From: Prodigiosinella confusarubida
GTDB taxonomy: Bacteria; Pseudomonadota; Gammaproteobacteria; Enterobacterales; Enterobacteriaceae
Assembly (NCBI RefSeq): GCF_002847015.1
Contig: NZ_CP025085.1
Location: 310,001-374,000 of the forward strand
Direction: 5' to 3'
DNA length: 64,000 bases
Each line of letters starts with the position of its first letter. Position 1 is the first letter of the stretch. Below the pieces are notes generated by a model, which was not told the origin of the DNA, made no database searches, and saw nothing but the letters and a program-made list of their open reading frames with translations. Positions 9,621-19,226 of the stretch are shown here, one piece after another. The position numbers were made by a program, and so were the translations under genes.

Positions 9621-10622
9621 ATGAAAAAAATAATGAACCATCCCGAACACTATGTTGATGAAATGCTGGAAGGATTATGCCTCGCACATAGTGAGTATTA
9701 TCAGCAACCCGTTCCCCGGGTGATTACACGCCGGGCACCCGCGCAGAAAGGGAAAGTGGGTATCGTTACGGGCGGTGGCTCCGGACATTTGCCTATTTTT
9801 ACCGGCTATGTGGGCAAAGGGTTGCTGGATGCCGCCGCCGTCGGCGACGTTTTTTCCTCTCCGTCCTCGATACAGATGGCGCAGGCCATCGGCTATGCCG
9901 ACCAGGGTAACGGTGTGTTATTACTTTATGGTAACTACGGTGGCGATATCATGAACTTTGATATGGCAGCCGAAACCGTTGACTTTGAAAAGAATATTAC
10001 CTGCCGCACCGTACTTCTGAGCGATGATGTTGCCTCCGCTCCGCCGCATGAAAAACACAAACGTCGTGGTGTGGCAGGCATGGTTTATGCGTTTAAATTA
10101 GCGGGCGCAATGGCTGAGACGTTGGCATCGCTGGATGAAGTGGCCCGAGTAGCGCAAAAAGCGGCAGACGCCACGCGTTCTATCGGATGCGCTTTGACCC
10201 CCTGTACGGTTCCCGCCGTTGGACAGCCAACGTTTTCTCTGGCAGATGATGAGATCGAGATGGGGATCGGCATACATGGGGAGCCAGGCATTTGGCGTGA
10301 CAAACTGAGATCGGCGGATGAAATCGCCGACGAAATGTTACAACGCCTGCTCGACGATATGCCGCTGGCATCGGGAGATGAAATAACACTGCTCGTCAAC
10401 TCTCTTGGCGCAACACCGCCAGAAGAGCTCTATATTCTCTATCGCCACTTACACCAACGCTTAAACGCGCTTGGCATCACCCTGGTCATGCCTCTAGTCG
10501 GACACTATGCCACCTCGATGGAAATGACCGGCGCCACGCTGACGATATGTAAGTTGGATGCCGAACTTAAGGCGTTGTTACAGCAACCCGCACAATGCGC
10601 ATTCTGGACGGTATCAGCATGA
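9621..10622 (+). CDS. dhaK: Dihydroxyacetone kinase-like subunit DhaK (DAK1 domain)
   Basis: A 333-residue DAK1 protein, full length for DhaK. The substrate-binding residues of E. coli DhaK are present: His56 in GGGSGH, Asp109 in GGDI, and the covalent-binding histidine in GIHGEPG (His219). It should therefore bind a short-chain ketose such as dihydroxyacetone or a tetrulose through a hemiaminal. It overlaps the DhaL-like gene by 4 bp (ATGA). No DhaM phosphoryl donor is encoded nearby, so the usual PTS-dependent scheme is not evident. RBS AAAGGAG lies 8 nt before the ATG. Confidence 0.9.
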   Translation: MKKIMNHPEHYVDEMLEGLCLAHSEYYQQPVPRVITRRAPAQKGKVGIVTGGGSGHLPIFTGYVGKGLLDAAAVGDVFSSPSSIQMAQAIGYADQGNGVLLLYGNYGGDIMNFDMAAETVDFEKNITCRTVLLSDDVASAPPHEKHKRRGVAGMVYAFKLAGAMAETLASLDEVARVAQKAADATRSIGCALTPCTVPAVGQPTFSLADDEIEMGIGIHGEPGIWRDKLRSADEIADEMLQRLLDDMPLASGDEITLLVNSLGATPPEELYILYRHLHQRLNALGITLVMPLVGHYATSMEMTGATLTICKLDAELKALLQQPAQCAFWTVSA

Positions 10623-11221
10623 ACACTCTGACAACCGAACACTTAAAACAGGCCATCGCCCGCATTCAACAGGCCGCACTTGAACAACAGGCATTTCTTT
10701 GCGCAGCAGATGCTCAACTGGGTGATGGTGATTTAGGGGTAACCTTTTCCCGTGGCTGGACACAAGCACGGGAAGATAGTGTAAACCTCGATGAGGACTG
10801 GGGAACGGCACTGTTTACTCTATCAAAATCATTTCAACTGGCATGTTCATCCTCTTTTGGCACGCTCATGGCAACAGCCTTTATGGCCGCGGCGAAATCT
10901 TGCAAGGGAAAAAAACAGCTCGCCTGTAATGATATTGCCCCTTTGCTCGCCACCGCAGTTACGGCCATGACACAGCGCGGTAAAGGTGAATTGGGCCAAA
11001 AATCAGTCCTGGATATCGTGAACGCCCTGGCTAATGAGCTCACATCGATCAGCACGTTCGATGAAATGAAGCACACCGCCAGGCTCAGTTGCCAGCAAAC
11101 ACTGAACACATTTCGCCCCCGTCCTAATTTACTGGGCCGCGCCCGTATGTTCCCTGAAAAATCACAAGGTCTGGATGACCCCGGAATGTTAGCGATAAAG
11201 GTTCTGATCGATGCCTTGTAA
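10619..11221 (+). CDS. dhaL: Divergent dihydroxyacetone kinase-like subunit DhaL (DAK2 domain)
   Basis: A 200-residue DAK2 protein starting at the ATG overlapping the DhaK stop. The nucleotide/metal loop DAQLGDGDLG keeps the three aspartates of the DhaL motif but has Leu where GDxDHG has His. The GGASGP phosphate loop of classical DhaL is not recognisable (LACSSSFGTLMA occupies the region), while the C-terminal DDPG is kept. It probably transfers phosphate to the DhaK-bound substrate, possibly from ATP as in DhaM-less kinases, but the changed loops leave this open. A start 24 nt upstream is in frame but lies inside dhaK. Confidence 0.83.
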   Translation: MNTLTTEHLKQAIARIQQAALEQQAFLCAADAQLGDGDLGVTFSRGWTQAREDSVNLDEDWGTALFTLSKSFQLACSSSFGTLMATAFMAAAKSCKGKKQLACNDIAPLLATAVTAMTQRGKGELGQKSVLDIVNALANELTSISTFDEMKHTARLSCQQTLNTFRPRPNLLGRARMFPEKSQGLDDPGMLAIKVLIDAL

Positions 11222-11263
11222 ACCCCATTTTGATCACATAATTGCACCTAACAGGATAGAAAA

Positions 11264-12175
11264 ATGACAAAATTATTCGGCGTTACAACCGCCATGGTTA
11301 CCCCGTTTACTTCAGACGATACCCCTGACATAGACGCCTTGGCTCAGCTAACTGAAATGCTGATCAGCCATGGGGTTAACTGTCTGTATCCCTGTGGCAC
11401 GACCGGTGAAATGCTGAGAATGACACTGGCAGAAAGAAAAGCCATTGCCGAGACGGTCATTAAGACCGCTAAAAACCGAGTTCCCGTTTTTATCCATGTC
11501 GGTTGCATGCGCCAGGACGATACTATCGAACTTGCTCAGCACGCGGTGGCGGCAGGAGCGCAAGGTATTGGTGTGGTAACGCCACAGTTTTTTGGTTGTA
11601 ACGATACGGAGATGGAGGAGTATTTTGTTGCCGTGGCGAACAGCATTCCCACAACCATGCCCGTTTATCTGTACAACATTCCACAGTGTGCGGCAAACGA
11701 TCTCAAAACCAGTGTTATCAAAAATATTATGGCGCGCACGACAAACGTGGTCGGTGTGAAATACAGTTTTGCCGATATGGCTCGCACAGTGGAGTATCTC
11801 AATATAGCAGAGGGATTCTCCGTGTTGCATGGCGCAGACAAACTCTTTGCCAGCATGTTGACCATGGGCTGCGATGGCACCGTTTCTGGCTGTTCATGTG
11901 TATTCCCGGAACCTTATGTGAAGGTTTATCAGGCGTTCAAACAGGGCAACCTTGCTGAAGCGCAACGCTGGCAAGCAATTGCGGTACGTTTTGGCGATTT
12001 ACTGACCAATGGCGCGAATATGGCCGTTTTCAAAGCTGCGCTAAACATCCGCGGGCTCAATGCCGGCCACATGCGTAAACCACAGTTGGATCTGAATGCC
12101 GAACAAGTCGCTACCCTGCGTCAGGCATTAACCCAACTTTGCAGTGAAAGTGGCGTCAGTCTGACCCTGAATTAA
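11264..12175 (+). CDS. DapA/NanA-family aldolase, not a dihydrodipicolinate synthase
   Basis: A 303-residue class I aldolase of the DHDPS/N-acetylneuraminate lyase family. GTTGE at 45-49, the catalytic Tyr137 in YNIP and the Schiff-base Lys166 in VGVKYS are all present. The arginine that follows YNVP in true DHDPS and binds the second carboxylate is absent (the sequence runs YNIPQCAAND), so a biosynthetic lysine role is unlikely. Cleavage of a 2-keto-3-deoxy sugar acid to pyruvate plus an aldehyde or ketose is the most natural reading. It is last in the cassette that starts at 5350. Substrate not identifiable. Confidence 0.88.
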   Translation: MTKLFGVTTAMVTPFTSDDTPDIDALAQLTEMLISHGVNCLYPCGTTGEMLRMTLAERKAIAETVIKTAKNRVPVFIHVGCMRQDDTIELAQHAVAAGAQGIGVVTPQFFGCNDTEMEEYFVAVANSIPTTMPVYLYNIPQCAANDLKTSVIKNIMARTTNVVGVKYSFADMARTVEYLNIAEGFSVLHGADKLFASMLTMGCDGTVSGCSCVFPEPYVKVYQAFKQGNLAEAQRWQAIAVRFGDLLTNGANMAVFKAALNIRGLNAGHMRKPQLDLNAEQVATLRQALTQLCSESGVSLTLN

Positions 12176-12240
12176 TAATTCAAGTCTGGCGCAACGTAAT
12201 GGCATTATGCGAGTGTTTTAGCACGCATTGAGGGATAGCA

Positions 12241-12367
12241 CCCTAAATAATTCGAGTTGCAAGAAGGCGGTAACGCAGCGCGTCCCCAGGAGCATACTCC
12301 GGTATGTGACTGGGGTGAGAGAGGAAAGCCAGCACACCTGTATCTTGAAAGATGAAGGCTATTATAG
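12241..12367. repeat. Palindromic intergenic repeat, ERIC-like enterobacterial family (copy A)
   Basis: A degraded copy of a repeat I recognise from Serratia, Yersinia and Pectobacterium-type genomes: one end carries TTCGAGTTGCAAGAAGGCGG, the other ACCTGTATCTTGAAAGATGA. In the centre CCCCAG pairs with CTGGGG around nested CATACTCCGGTATG, giving a strong hairpin. A shortened relative lies at 47191-47274. The rest of the gap 12176-12531 is AT-rich and shows no gene. Confidence 0.75.
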
Positions 12368-12531
12368 ATGCCGAGACGATAGCCGCCTGGTATGCATAGA
12401 TTCAAATAATCATCCAATGTTATACTTTGTCGCAATAAAAAATATATTGTCACTATGATGTAGACATCAAATAATTATTCTTACTGCATCATGAATTAAC
12501 ATGGCGGTAGGCATTTTAAGGATGATGGATT

Positions 12532-13533
12532 ATGCGTTTGCTGTTTATTTGCCCGAACTGGGCAGATCTGGCTACCCCAATCGTCAAGGAGATGCAAAGA
12601 CAGGGTCATGACGTTATCCATATTGATCATCGTGATTTATCCACGTTTACCTATTTTGACTCACGCCACTGGTTCATCGCCAAAATCTATAAAATAATCA
12701 CCGGAAAGAATTACAAACGTCTGTCCCTCGATAACCAGATCACATTGGGCCTGCATAATTTCTTTATCGGCAGAGAACCTTTTGACACCATCATCATGAC
12801 GGAGCCAAAGCTGTTTAACGAACAACATTTTACGATACTGCAACAATATAGCCAAAAACTGGTCGCGGTGTTATGGGACAGCCTGAAGAAAGCCCCCAAC
12901 AACGCATTATATCTCAGCCAGTTTGATCATGTGCTCAGCTACGATCATGTAGACTGTAATCAATATCACTTCACCAAGATAAACAACTATATTGATCCTG
13001 ACTGGAAAAGTAATATGCTTTATCAGGACTGTGAATATGATGTCTTTTCCATTATGAGTTTTACTGAAGCAAGGTATAAACAGGCTATCTATTTTCTGGA
13101 CCAGAACCCTGAACTCACATCAAATATTATTTTCTATGCTGATAATGATAAGAAAAGAAAACAGATAAAGGATACCAGGCTAAAAATAGCCAATAAACCA
13201 TTGTTGGGTAATGAACTTGCACGTGAAATAGATAACTCTCGTTCTATTCTGGATTTACTACAGGGCCAGCAGGCTGGGTTGTCATTTCGTGTTTATGAGT
13301 CCATGGCTTATCAGCGCAAACTGATTACCTCCAATACTCATACTGTGGATTATGATTTTTATAACGATAACAATATTCATATCTTGAATCAGAGTTGGCA
13401 TATCAATCCCGATTTTATCCACTCACCTTATAAACCGATTCCAGAAGAGATTTACAACCAATATACACTCTCCACCTGGGTGCAGAAGGTGATTCAGGAG
13501 ATATCAAGCGATACAGGCAGCATTCCCGCCTAA
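12532..13533 (+). CDS. Putative glycosyltransferase-like protein (CgeB-like)
   Basis: A 333-residue soluble protein. The N-terminus MRLLFICPNWADLATPIVKE resembles a Rossmann nucleotide-sugar-transferase start. The C-terminal third carries SRSILDLLQGQQAGLSFRVY followed by ESMAYQRKLITSN, a pattern typical of CgeB-like glycosyltransferases acting on surface polysaccharides. No signal peptide or membrane segment is seen. The gene is clearly more AT-rich than glyS next to it, stands alone, and is flanked by two repeat elements, which suggests acquisition by transfer. The specific acceptor and sugar cannot be predicted. A terminator lies downstream at 13707. Confidence 0.6.
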   Translation: MRLLFICPNWADLATPIVKEMQRQGHDVIHIDHRDLSTFTYFDSRHWFIAKIYKIITGKNYKRLSLDNQITLGLHNFFIGREPFDTIIMTEPKLFNEQHFTILQQYSQKLVAVLWDSLKKAPNNALYLSQFDHVLSYDHVDCNQYHFTKINNYIDPDWKSNMLYQDCEYDVFSIMSFTEARYKQAIYFLDQNPELTSNIIFYADNDKKRKQIKDTRLKIANKPLLGNELAREIDNSRSILDLLQGQQAGLSFRVYESMAYQRKLITSNTHTVDYDFYNDNNIHILNQSWHINPDFIHSPYKPIPEEIYNQYTLSTWVQKVIQEISSDTGSIPA

Positions 13534-13542
13534 CCATGTATA

Positions 13543-13704
13543 CCGTTGACAAACCTATGTAAGACGTTAGAACGGTGACGACGGGAGAGAAGAGGAAAGC
13601 CAGCATTCGCACCAAGGATGGCACGGTTTGAGCTTACAGGGAGATACTTGCGGCATCTTTATGATCTCCCCATTATTACCGCTATACCCACTTTGTCATC
13701 AAAC
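13543..13704. repeat. Long palindromic intergenic repeat, family 2 (copy 1)
   Basis: About 160 bp sharing its layout and long blocks with 20277-20434: CCGTTGACAAACCTA at the start, AAGGATGGCACGGTTTGAGC then TTACAGGGAG in the middle, CTTTGTCATCAAAC at the end. In this copy the inner arms (GGTGACGACGGGAGA and TCTCCCCATTATTACC) are only partly complementary, so it is the more decayed of the two. It sits just after the glycosyltransferase-like gene. Confidence 0.8.
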
Positions 13705-13706
13705 TC

Positions 13707-13728
13707 AAACGGGGCCGCAGCCCCGTTT
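13707..13728. terminator. Hairpin terminator between the glycosyltransferase-like gene and glyS
   Basis: AAACGGGGC (13707-13715) pairs perfectly with GCCCCGTTT (13720-13728) over a CGCA loop. On the plus strand GGTCTTTTC follows. It lies 22 bp beyond the glyS stop, so it can serve both converging transcription units. Confidence 0.85.
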
Positions 13729-13749
13729 GGTCTTTTCTACTCAATACCG

Positions 13750-15819
13750 TTACTGCAATACAGAGATATCCGCCACTTTCAGGAACAGGTTACGCAGTTC
13801 GTTGAGCAGCGTCAGGCGGTTGATTCGCACCTGCTGATCATCGGCGTTAACCATTACCTTATCGAAGAAGCTATCTATCGGTTCACGCAATTGCGCCAGT
13901 TCCACCAGCGCCTCCTGATAACGCCCTTCAGCAAACCACGGTGCCAGCTTACTGGTAAGTGCGGTGACATACGTCGCCAACTGAATTTCTTCTTTCTCTT
14001 TCAGTAATGCAGCCTGCACATTGTCGTTCAAGGGTTCTGTGGATTTCGCCAGGATGTTGGATACGCGTTTATTGGCAGCGGCCAACGCGGTCGCCGCATC
14101 CAGCGTGCGGAAATGACTCACCGCTTTCACGCGGGCATCAAAGTCCGCCGGACGCGTCGGACGACGCGCCAGCACAGCCTGAATAGTATCCACACTGTGA
14201 CCTTCTTCCTGATACCAGGCGCGGAAACGGCCTAGCATGAATTCGATCACATCGTCCACCACGTTAATGTTAGTTAACTTGTCGCCATACAGACGTACCG
14301 CTTCTTCCGTCAGCGTTTGCAAATCCAGCGGCAGATGCTTTTCCACGATGATACGCAACGCGCCAAGAGCCGCACGGCGTAAGGCAAACGGGTCTTTATC
14401 ACCTTTCGGATGCTGACCGATACCGAAAATCCCGGCCAGTGTGTCCATCTTATCGGCAATCGCCAGCGCACAAGCTACCGGAGAAGACGGCAGTTCATCA
14501 CCAGCAAAGCGTGGTTGATACTGTTCGTTGAGCGCGACGGCTACGTTTTCGTCTTCACCGTCATGACGCGCATAGTGCATACCCATCACACCTTGTGTAT
14601 CGGTGAATTCGAACACCATGTTGGTCATCAGGTCGCATTTGGACAGCAAGCCTGCGCGTTTCGCATGCTCAACATCAGCCCCAATCCGGGCCGCTACCCA
14701 GCCAGACAACACCTGAATACGGTCGGTCTTGTCGCGCAACGTACCCAGTTGCTGCTGGAACAGCACGGTTTGCAGACGCGGCAGATGATCTTCCAGACGT
14801 TTCTTCCGGTCGGTATTGAAGAAAAACTCGGCATCAGCCAGACGTGGGCGCACCACTTTCTCGTTACCGGCAATAATCTGTTGCGGATCTTTGGACTCAA
14901 TATTGGCGACGAAAATGAAATTGGGCAGCAACTTGCCGTTATTGTCATACACTGGAAAATATTTCTGGTCGCCCTTCATGGTGTACACCAGCGCTTCTGC
15001 CGGTACCGCCAGGAATTTCTCTTCAAATTTCGCCGTCAGCACCACTGGCCACTCCACCAGCGAGGTGACTTCTTCCAGCAAGCTGTCGCTCAGATCGGCG
15101 TTACCACCAATCTTGTGGGCCGCAGCTTCGGCATCCGCTTTGATTTTGGCTTTACGAACGTCGTAGTCAGCCATGACCTTACCGCGTTCCAGCAGAATCT
15201 GCGGATACTGGTCGGCATTGTCGATAGTGAATTCCGACTCGCCCATAAAGCGATGACCACGAATAGTACGGGCGGAATCAATACCCAGCACCGTACCCGG
15301 CACCAATTCGTCACCCAACAGCATGGTCACAGTGTGTACCGGACGTACAAACTGGGTTTCTTTGTCACCCCAACGCATCAGTTTCGGGATCGGCAATTTA
15401 GCCAACGCGTTGCTGACCATATCCGGTAACAGGATGTGCGCCGCTGCACCTTTTACCTGCGCACGGAACAGCAACCATTCGCCTTTGTCCGTTTCCAGGC
15501 GTTCAGCCTGTTCAACGGTAATACCACAACCGCGTGCCCACCCTTCAGCCGCTTTGGTCGGCTTACCGTCCGTGCCAAAGGCAGCGGCAATCGCCGGACC
15601 ACGCTTTTCTACTTCACGATCGGGCTGCGCGGCGCTCATGCCGGTCACTTTCAGTGCCAGCCGGCGCGGGGCGGCGAACCAGTTCACGGTTTGATAAACC
15701 AGCCCGGCGGCATCCAGTTCAGCCGTAAAGTTGTCGGCAAAAGATTGCGCTAAATTACGGAGAGCCTTCGGCGGCAGCTCTTCCGTGCCAATTTCCACCA
15801 GAAAAGTCTTGTCTGTCAT
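13750..15819 (-). CDS. glyS: Glycyl-tRNA synthetase beta subunit
   Basis: A 689-residue beta chain of the heterotetrameric (alpha2beta2) glycyl-tRNA synthetase that charges tRNA-Gly. The N-terminus [19 protein letters not shown] and internal segments such as [19 protein letters not shown] and [19 protein letters not shown] are characteristic of enterobacterial GlyS, and the length equals that of E. coli. It follows glyQ after 9 bp on the same strand, so the two subunits are co-transcribed. The start is supported by AGAGGCCGTC before the ATG. Confidence 0.98.
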   Translation of the reverse strand: MTDKTFLVEIGTEELPPKALRNLAQSFADNFTAELDAAGLVYQTVNWFAAPRRLALKVTGMSAAQPDREVEKRGPAIAAAFGTDGKPTKAAEGWARGCGITVEQAERLETDKGEWLLFRAQVKGAAAHILLPDMVSNALAKLPIPKLMRWGDKETQFVRPVHTVTMLLGDELVPGTVLGIDSARTIRGHRFMGESEFTIDNADQYPQILLERGKVMADYDVRKAKIKADAEAAAHKIGGNADLSDSLLEEVTSLVEWPVVLTAKFEEKFLAVPAEALVYTMKGDQKYFPVYDNNGKLLPNFIFVANIESKDPQQIIAGNEKVVRPRLADAEFFFNTDRKKRLEDHLPRLQTVLFQQQLGTLRDKTDRIQVLSGWVAARIGADVEHAKRAGLLSKCDLMTNMVFEFTDTQGVMGMHYARHDGEDENVAVALNEQYQPRFAGDELPSSPVACALAIADKMDTLAGIFGIGQHPKGDKDPFALRRAALGALRIIVEKHLPLDLQTLTEEAVRLYGDKLTNINVVDDVIEFMLGRFRAWYQEEGHSVDTIQAVLARRPTRPADFDARVKAVSHFRTLDAATALAAANKRVSNILAKSTEPLNDNVQAALLKEKEEIQLATYVTALTSKLAPWFAEGRYQEALVELAQLREPIDSFFDKVMVNADDQQVRINRLTLLNELRNLFLKVADISVLQ

Positions 15820-15828
15820 GACGGCCTC

Positions 15829-16743
15829 TTAGCTCTCTTTTTTATTGCACATCGGGAAGCCCAACGCCTCACGGGAGGCATAATAAGCTTCGGCTACCGC
15901 TTTGGTCAGGGCGCGTATACGCAGAATGTAGCGCTGACGTTCGGTAACGGAAATGGCTTTGCGAGCATCCAGCAGGTTAAAGCTGTGAGCCGCTTTCAGA
16001 ATACGTTCGTAAGCCGGTAACGGCAGTGGATTTTCCAGCGCCAGCAACTGCTGGGCTTCTTTTTCATACTGTTCAAAACAGGTGAACAGGAAATCCACGT
16101 CGGCATATTCAAAGTTGTAGGTGGACTGTTCCACTTCGTTCTGATGGAACACGTCGCCGTAGGTGGTTGTACCTAGCGGACCGTTGCTCCACACCAGATC
16201 ATACACACTGTCTACACCCTGAATATACATGGCCAGACGTTCCAGACCGTAGGTGATCTCACCGGTAACCGGCTTACATTCCAGACCGCCCACCTGCTGA
16301 AAGTAGGTGAACTGCGTCACTTCCATGCCGTTCAGCCACACTTCCCAACCCAGTCCCCAGGCGCCCAGCGTCGGGTTTTCCCAGTTATCTTCCACAAAAC
16401 GGATATCGTGAATGGTCGGGTCCAGCCCCAGCTCTTTCAGTGAACCGAGGTACAGTTCCTGAATGTTGTCCGGTGAGGGTTTAATAATCACCTGGAACTG
16501 GTAATAGTGTTGTAGCCGGTTTGGGTTTTCGCCGTAGCGGCCATCGGTAGGACGACGGGAAGGCTGCACATAAGCAGCGGCAATCGGCTCCGGGCCGAGC
16601 GCCCGCAGGCAAGTCATAGGATGGGAAGTTCCAGCGCCAACTTCCATGTCCAGCGGTTGGACAATGGTGCAGCCCTGACGCGCCCAGTAATCCTGTAACG
16701 TCAGGATCAGGCCCTGGAAGGTCTTGGTATCAAACTTTTGCAT
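15829..16743 (-). CDS. glyQ: Glycyl-tRNA synthetase alpha subunit
   Basis: A 304-residue alpha chain carrying the catalytic core for glycine activation. The start is placed at the ATG giving [20 protein letters not shown], matching E. coli GlyQ; an ATG 21 nt upstream would add seven unrelated residues. The segments [20 protein letters not shown] and [19 protein letters not shown] are family hallmarks. It heads the glyQS operon; the 118-bp gap to the exporter gene contains no other gene. Confidence 0.98.
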   Translation of the reverse strand: MQKFDTKTFQGLILTLQDYWARQGCTIVQPLDMEVGAGTSHPMTCLRALGPEPIAAAYVQPSRRPTDGRYGENPNRLQHYYQFQVIIKPSPDNIQELYLGSLKELGLDPTIHDIRFVEDNWENPTLGAWGLGWEVWLNGMEVTQFTYFQQVGGLECKPVTGEITYGLERLAMYIQGVDSVYDLVWSNGPLGTTTYGDVFHQNEVEQSTYNFEYADVDFLFTCFEQYEKEAQQLLALENPLPLPAYERILKAAHSFNLLDARKAISVTERQRYILRIRALTKAVAEAYYASREALGFPMCNKKES

Positions 16744-16861
16744 GTTGGATTCGCACGCGTACAAGTGGATTTATAATGAAGGCGCCAGTATACCCTCTGA
16801 ATGCAAGATATACAGCCAGAATGCGGCAACAACTTCATCCTGATGAGGATTTTTAAGGAAC

Positions 16862-17668
16862 CTAGCCACTGAATACGGTTTGCAACATTTTCAGACTGAG
16901 CAATACCAGCAACCCGGCGAACACTTTTCTCAAGGTAGCTACCGGCAGGCGATGCGCCAGCCTGGCACCCACTGGGGCGGTAAAAAAGCTGACGGCAGAA
17001 ATCAATACCACCGCCGGCAGAGAGACATAGCCAAGACTATACGCAGGCAGCCCACTTGCCGACCAGCCGTTGATCATATAACCCAGCGCCCCGGACAACG
17101 CAATCGGCAGTCCGACCGCCGCCGAAGTACCAATTGCCTGCTGAATACGCACGTTGCACCAGGTAAGAAAAGGAACCGTTAGTGAACCGCCGCCAATCGC
17201 CACCAGGGCGGAAATGCCGCCAATACTCAGACCCGCCAATGAAATACCCGCCATACCGGGTAACTGCCGATTGGGTTTGGGTTTTATGTTCAATACCATC
17301 TGCAACGCAACGTAAGCCATAAAACAGGAGAAAAAAATAGCCAGCACCCGTGTTGGAAGTAATGCTGCCAGCCAGGTTGCGGTAAAAGTACCGATTAGAA
17401 TCGCCGGCGTAATCCGCCATACTACCGGCCACAACACAGCCTGATACTGGTGATGGGTGCGCAGGCTGGAAATGGCGGTCACCACGATGGCCGCCATTGA
17501 GGTTCCCAGAGCCATATGCACCAGATGCGTTTCCTGCACACCTTGAATGGCAAACAACGCCGTGAGTATCGGCACCATAATGCCACCCCCACCGATCCCG
17601 AGTAATCCAGCCATAAACCCGACCACGGCACCCAGTGCCAGATAGGCCAGTATCCACTCCATTCCCAT
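16862..17668 (-). CDS. TSUP family exporter (TauE/SafE, YfcA-like)
   Basis: A 268-residue inner-membrane protein with about eight hydrophobic segments. The first begins ALGAVVGFMAGLLGIGGGGI, and the internally duplicated glycine motif returns near the middle as SIGGISALVAIGGGSLTVPF. Both are typical of the TSUP (sulfite/organosulfonate exporter) family. Substrates in this family vary (sulfite, sulfoacetate, other sulfur-containing anions) and cannot be assigned here. It is divergent from tag. ATG 17668 and 17662 are both possible; CAGGGGATACAA precedes the first. Confidence 0.9.
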   Translation of the reverse strand: MGMEWILAYLALGAVVGFMAGLLGIGGGGIMVPILTALFAIQGVQETHLVHMALGTSMAAIVVTAISSLRTHHQYQAVLWPVVWRITPAILIGTFTATWLAALLPTRVLAIFFSCFMAYVALQMVLNIKPKPNRQLPGMAGISLAGLSIGGISALVAIGGGSLTVPFLTWCNVRIQQAIGTSAAVGLPIALSGALGYMINGWSASGLPAYSLGYVSLPAVVLISAVSFFTAPVGARLAHRLPVATLRKVFAGLLVLLSLKMLQTVFSG

Positions 17669-17876
17669 TTGTATCCCCTGTCATTCTTTTAAATCAAAAT
17701 AAATCAGCATTATTATTGTTGCCGGGGGTATCTGTTGCATCTGCATTCAGTTCAAGTAATCATTAATGTACGACTAACCACTGCGGCTGGCAGAACCCAC
17801 TCCGGCCATGATCAATAGCAACATCGTCACAGAATGGCAACCGTATAACAGGCTAAACAAGCATAAGGAAATTATC

Positions 17877-18425
17877 GTGAAACGTTGTGGCTGGGTTACG
17901 CAGGATACGTTGTATCAGGATTATCATGATCAAGAATGGGGAAAACCCTGTACCGATAGCCTAAAGCTGTTTGAATTGTTATGTCTGGAGGGGCAACAAG
18001 CCGGGTTATCCTGGATAACTGTGCTCAAAAAGCGAGAAAACTATCGTCGCTGCTTCTACCAGTTTACTCCCCAGTTGATCGCCCGGATGACACAAGAAGA
18101 TGTACAGGAATTGATGCAGAACAGTGGCATTATCCGCAACAGATTGAAAATAGAAGCCATCATCAACAACGCCCGCGCCTGGCTGGCGATGGAAACACAG
18201 GGCGAGCCTTTTTCCGACTTTATCTGGTCGTTCGTCAACCATCAGCCGATCATCAACCATTACACTACACTGGCGGAAGTCCCTGCCAAAACCGAGCTTT
18301 CCGATACCATGTCGAAAGCGCTGAAAAAGCGCGGTTTTAAGTTTATCGGTTCCACAATCTGTTATGCATTCATGCAAGCCGGAGGATTAGTCAACGACCA
18401 TATGACAGACTGCGTTTTCCGCTAA
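17877..18425 (+). CDS. tag: DNA-3-methyladenine glycosylase I
   Basis: A 182-residue base-excision enzyme that removes 3-methyladenine from alkylated DNA. The four zinc ligands of E. coli Tag fall at the same places: Cys4, His17, His175 and Cys179. The core motif QDYHDQEWGKP and the catalytic-site segment EGQQAGLSWITVLKKRENY are clear. The start is taken as GTG 17877, preceded by AAGGAA at 17865-17870; the longer ATG start at 17808 would add 23 residues not found in the family. The acetyltransferase gene follows after 11 bp, as in the E. coli tag-yiaC arrangement. Confidence 0.96.
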   Translation: MKRCGWVTQDTLYQDYHDQEWGKPCTDSLKLFELLCLEGQQAGLSWITVLKKRENYRRCFYQFTPQLIARMTQEDVQELMQNSGIIRNRLKIEAIINNARAWLAMETQGEPFSDFIWSFVNHQPIINHYTTLAEVPAKTELSDTMSKALKKRGFKFIGSTICYAFMQAGGLVNDHMTDCVFR

Positions 18426-18436
18426 GGACAGCACTT

Positions 18437-18868
18437 ATGATCAGAATGTATCAACCACAAGATTTAGCCGCGCTGCTGCCACTTTGGCTGGAAAGCACCA
18501 CGCTGGCCCATCCGTTTATTTCGCCGCATTATTGGCAGGAAAGCCTTGAGTTAGTACGCAATCACTATATTCCCCGGTCACAAACCTGGGTATATGAAGA
18601 ACAGGAAGGTATCGGGGGTTTTATCAGCGTAATGGATCAACGTTTCATTGGCGCGCTGTTTGTGCATCACCGCTTTTACGGCCAGGGCGTCGGTGCAGCC
18701 TTGATGGAACAGGTTCAACAGCACTTTCCCATTCTCAGTCTGGAAGTTTATCAACAAAACCACCGTGCTTGCGCATTCTACCGCAAACACGGATTTGTGG
18801 CCGTACAGGAAAGTTTTCAACGGGAAACCCAGGCAACCTTGCTGATTCTGCAATGGCATAAAAACTGA
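18437..18868 (+). CDS. yiaC: GNAT N-acetyltransferase, YiaC-like
   Basis: A 143-residue GNAT protein. It contains LWLESTTLAHPFISPHYW near the N-terminus, the acetyl-CoA loop HHRFYGQGVGAALMEQV around residues 76-92, and the C-terminal RACAFYRKHGFVAVQE typical of the fold. YiaC of E. coli, encoded right after tag, is a lysine acetyltransferase of similar length, and both sequence style and position agree here. Role as a protein-lysine acetyltransferase is inferred from that homology. Confidence 0.88.
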   Translation: MIRMYQPQDLAALLPLWLESTTLAHPFISPHYWQESLELVRNHYIPRSQTWVYEEQEGIGGFISVMDQRFIGALFVHHRFYGQGVGAALMEQVQQHFPILSLEVYQQNHRACAFYRKHGFVAVQESFQRETQATLLILQWHKN

Positions 18869-19226
18869 TTATTCCTATTTTTGCCACTGCCTCACAATAC
18901 CGTCTACTCAGTTTTCCCCCTTGTCTGGCATCGGGAATGCTGCCATGAATAACGCCACCTTCAAACTCACATTCACACGACCAGGGAATCGGTTTGTCCG
19001 TGGAATCCGCCTCGTTGTTCCCCGTCAGAAACCCGGCGACTCAAGAGACGAGAAAACAGGATAATAAAAATGGATTGTCACCCGATGCCATTCTCGCCCA
19101 CAGACCCACTTGCAGTATCTCGCCAGCGCCCCCATCATGCCTGATATGATTTATCTTTCTGAGCCCCACGGGCATTAGCCTCTGCTGGGACGGGTTCTTA
19201 ACTACCTCAATCTTTCGGAGTGAATG
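18869..19226. other. Intergenic gap without a convincing gene
   Basis: No recognisable RNA, repeat or strong terminator. A 39-codon ORF starts at ATG 18945, but it lacks a good ribosome site and any recognisable feature, so it is not called. CGGAG at 19216-19220 is the ribosome site of the next gene. Confidence 0.5.

Noticed and set aside
14410-15429. A 339-codon open frame antisense to glyS
   Set aside because: It mirrors the strongly conserved glyS frame, has no ribosome site and no recognisable domain.
18945-19064. A 39-codon ORF between yiaC and ghrB
   Set aside because: Poor ribosome site, no homology recognised, and no coupling to a neighbour.
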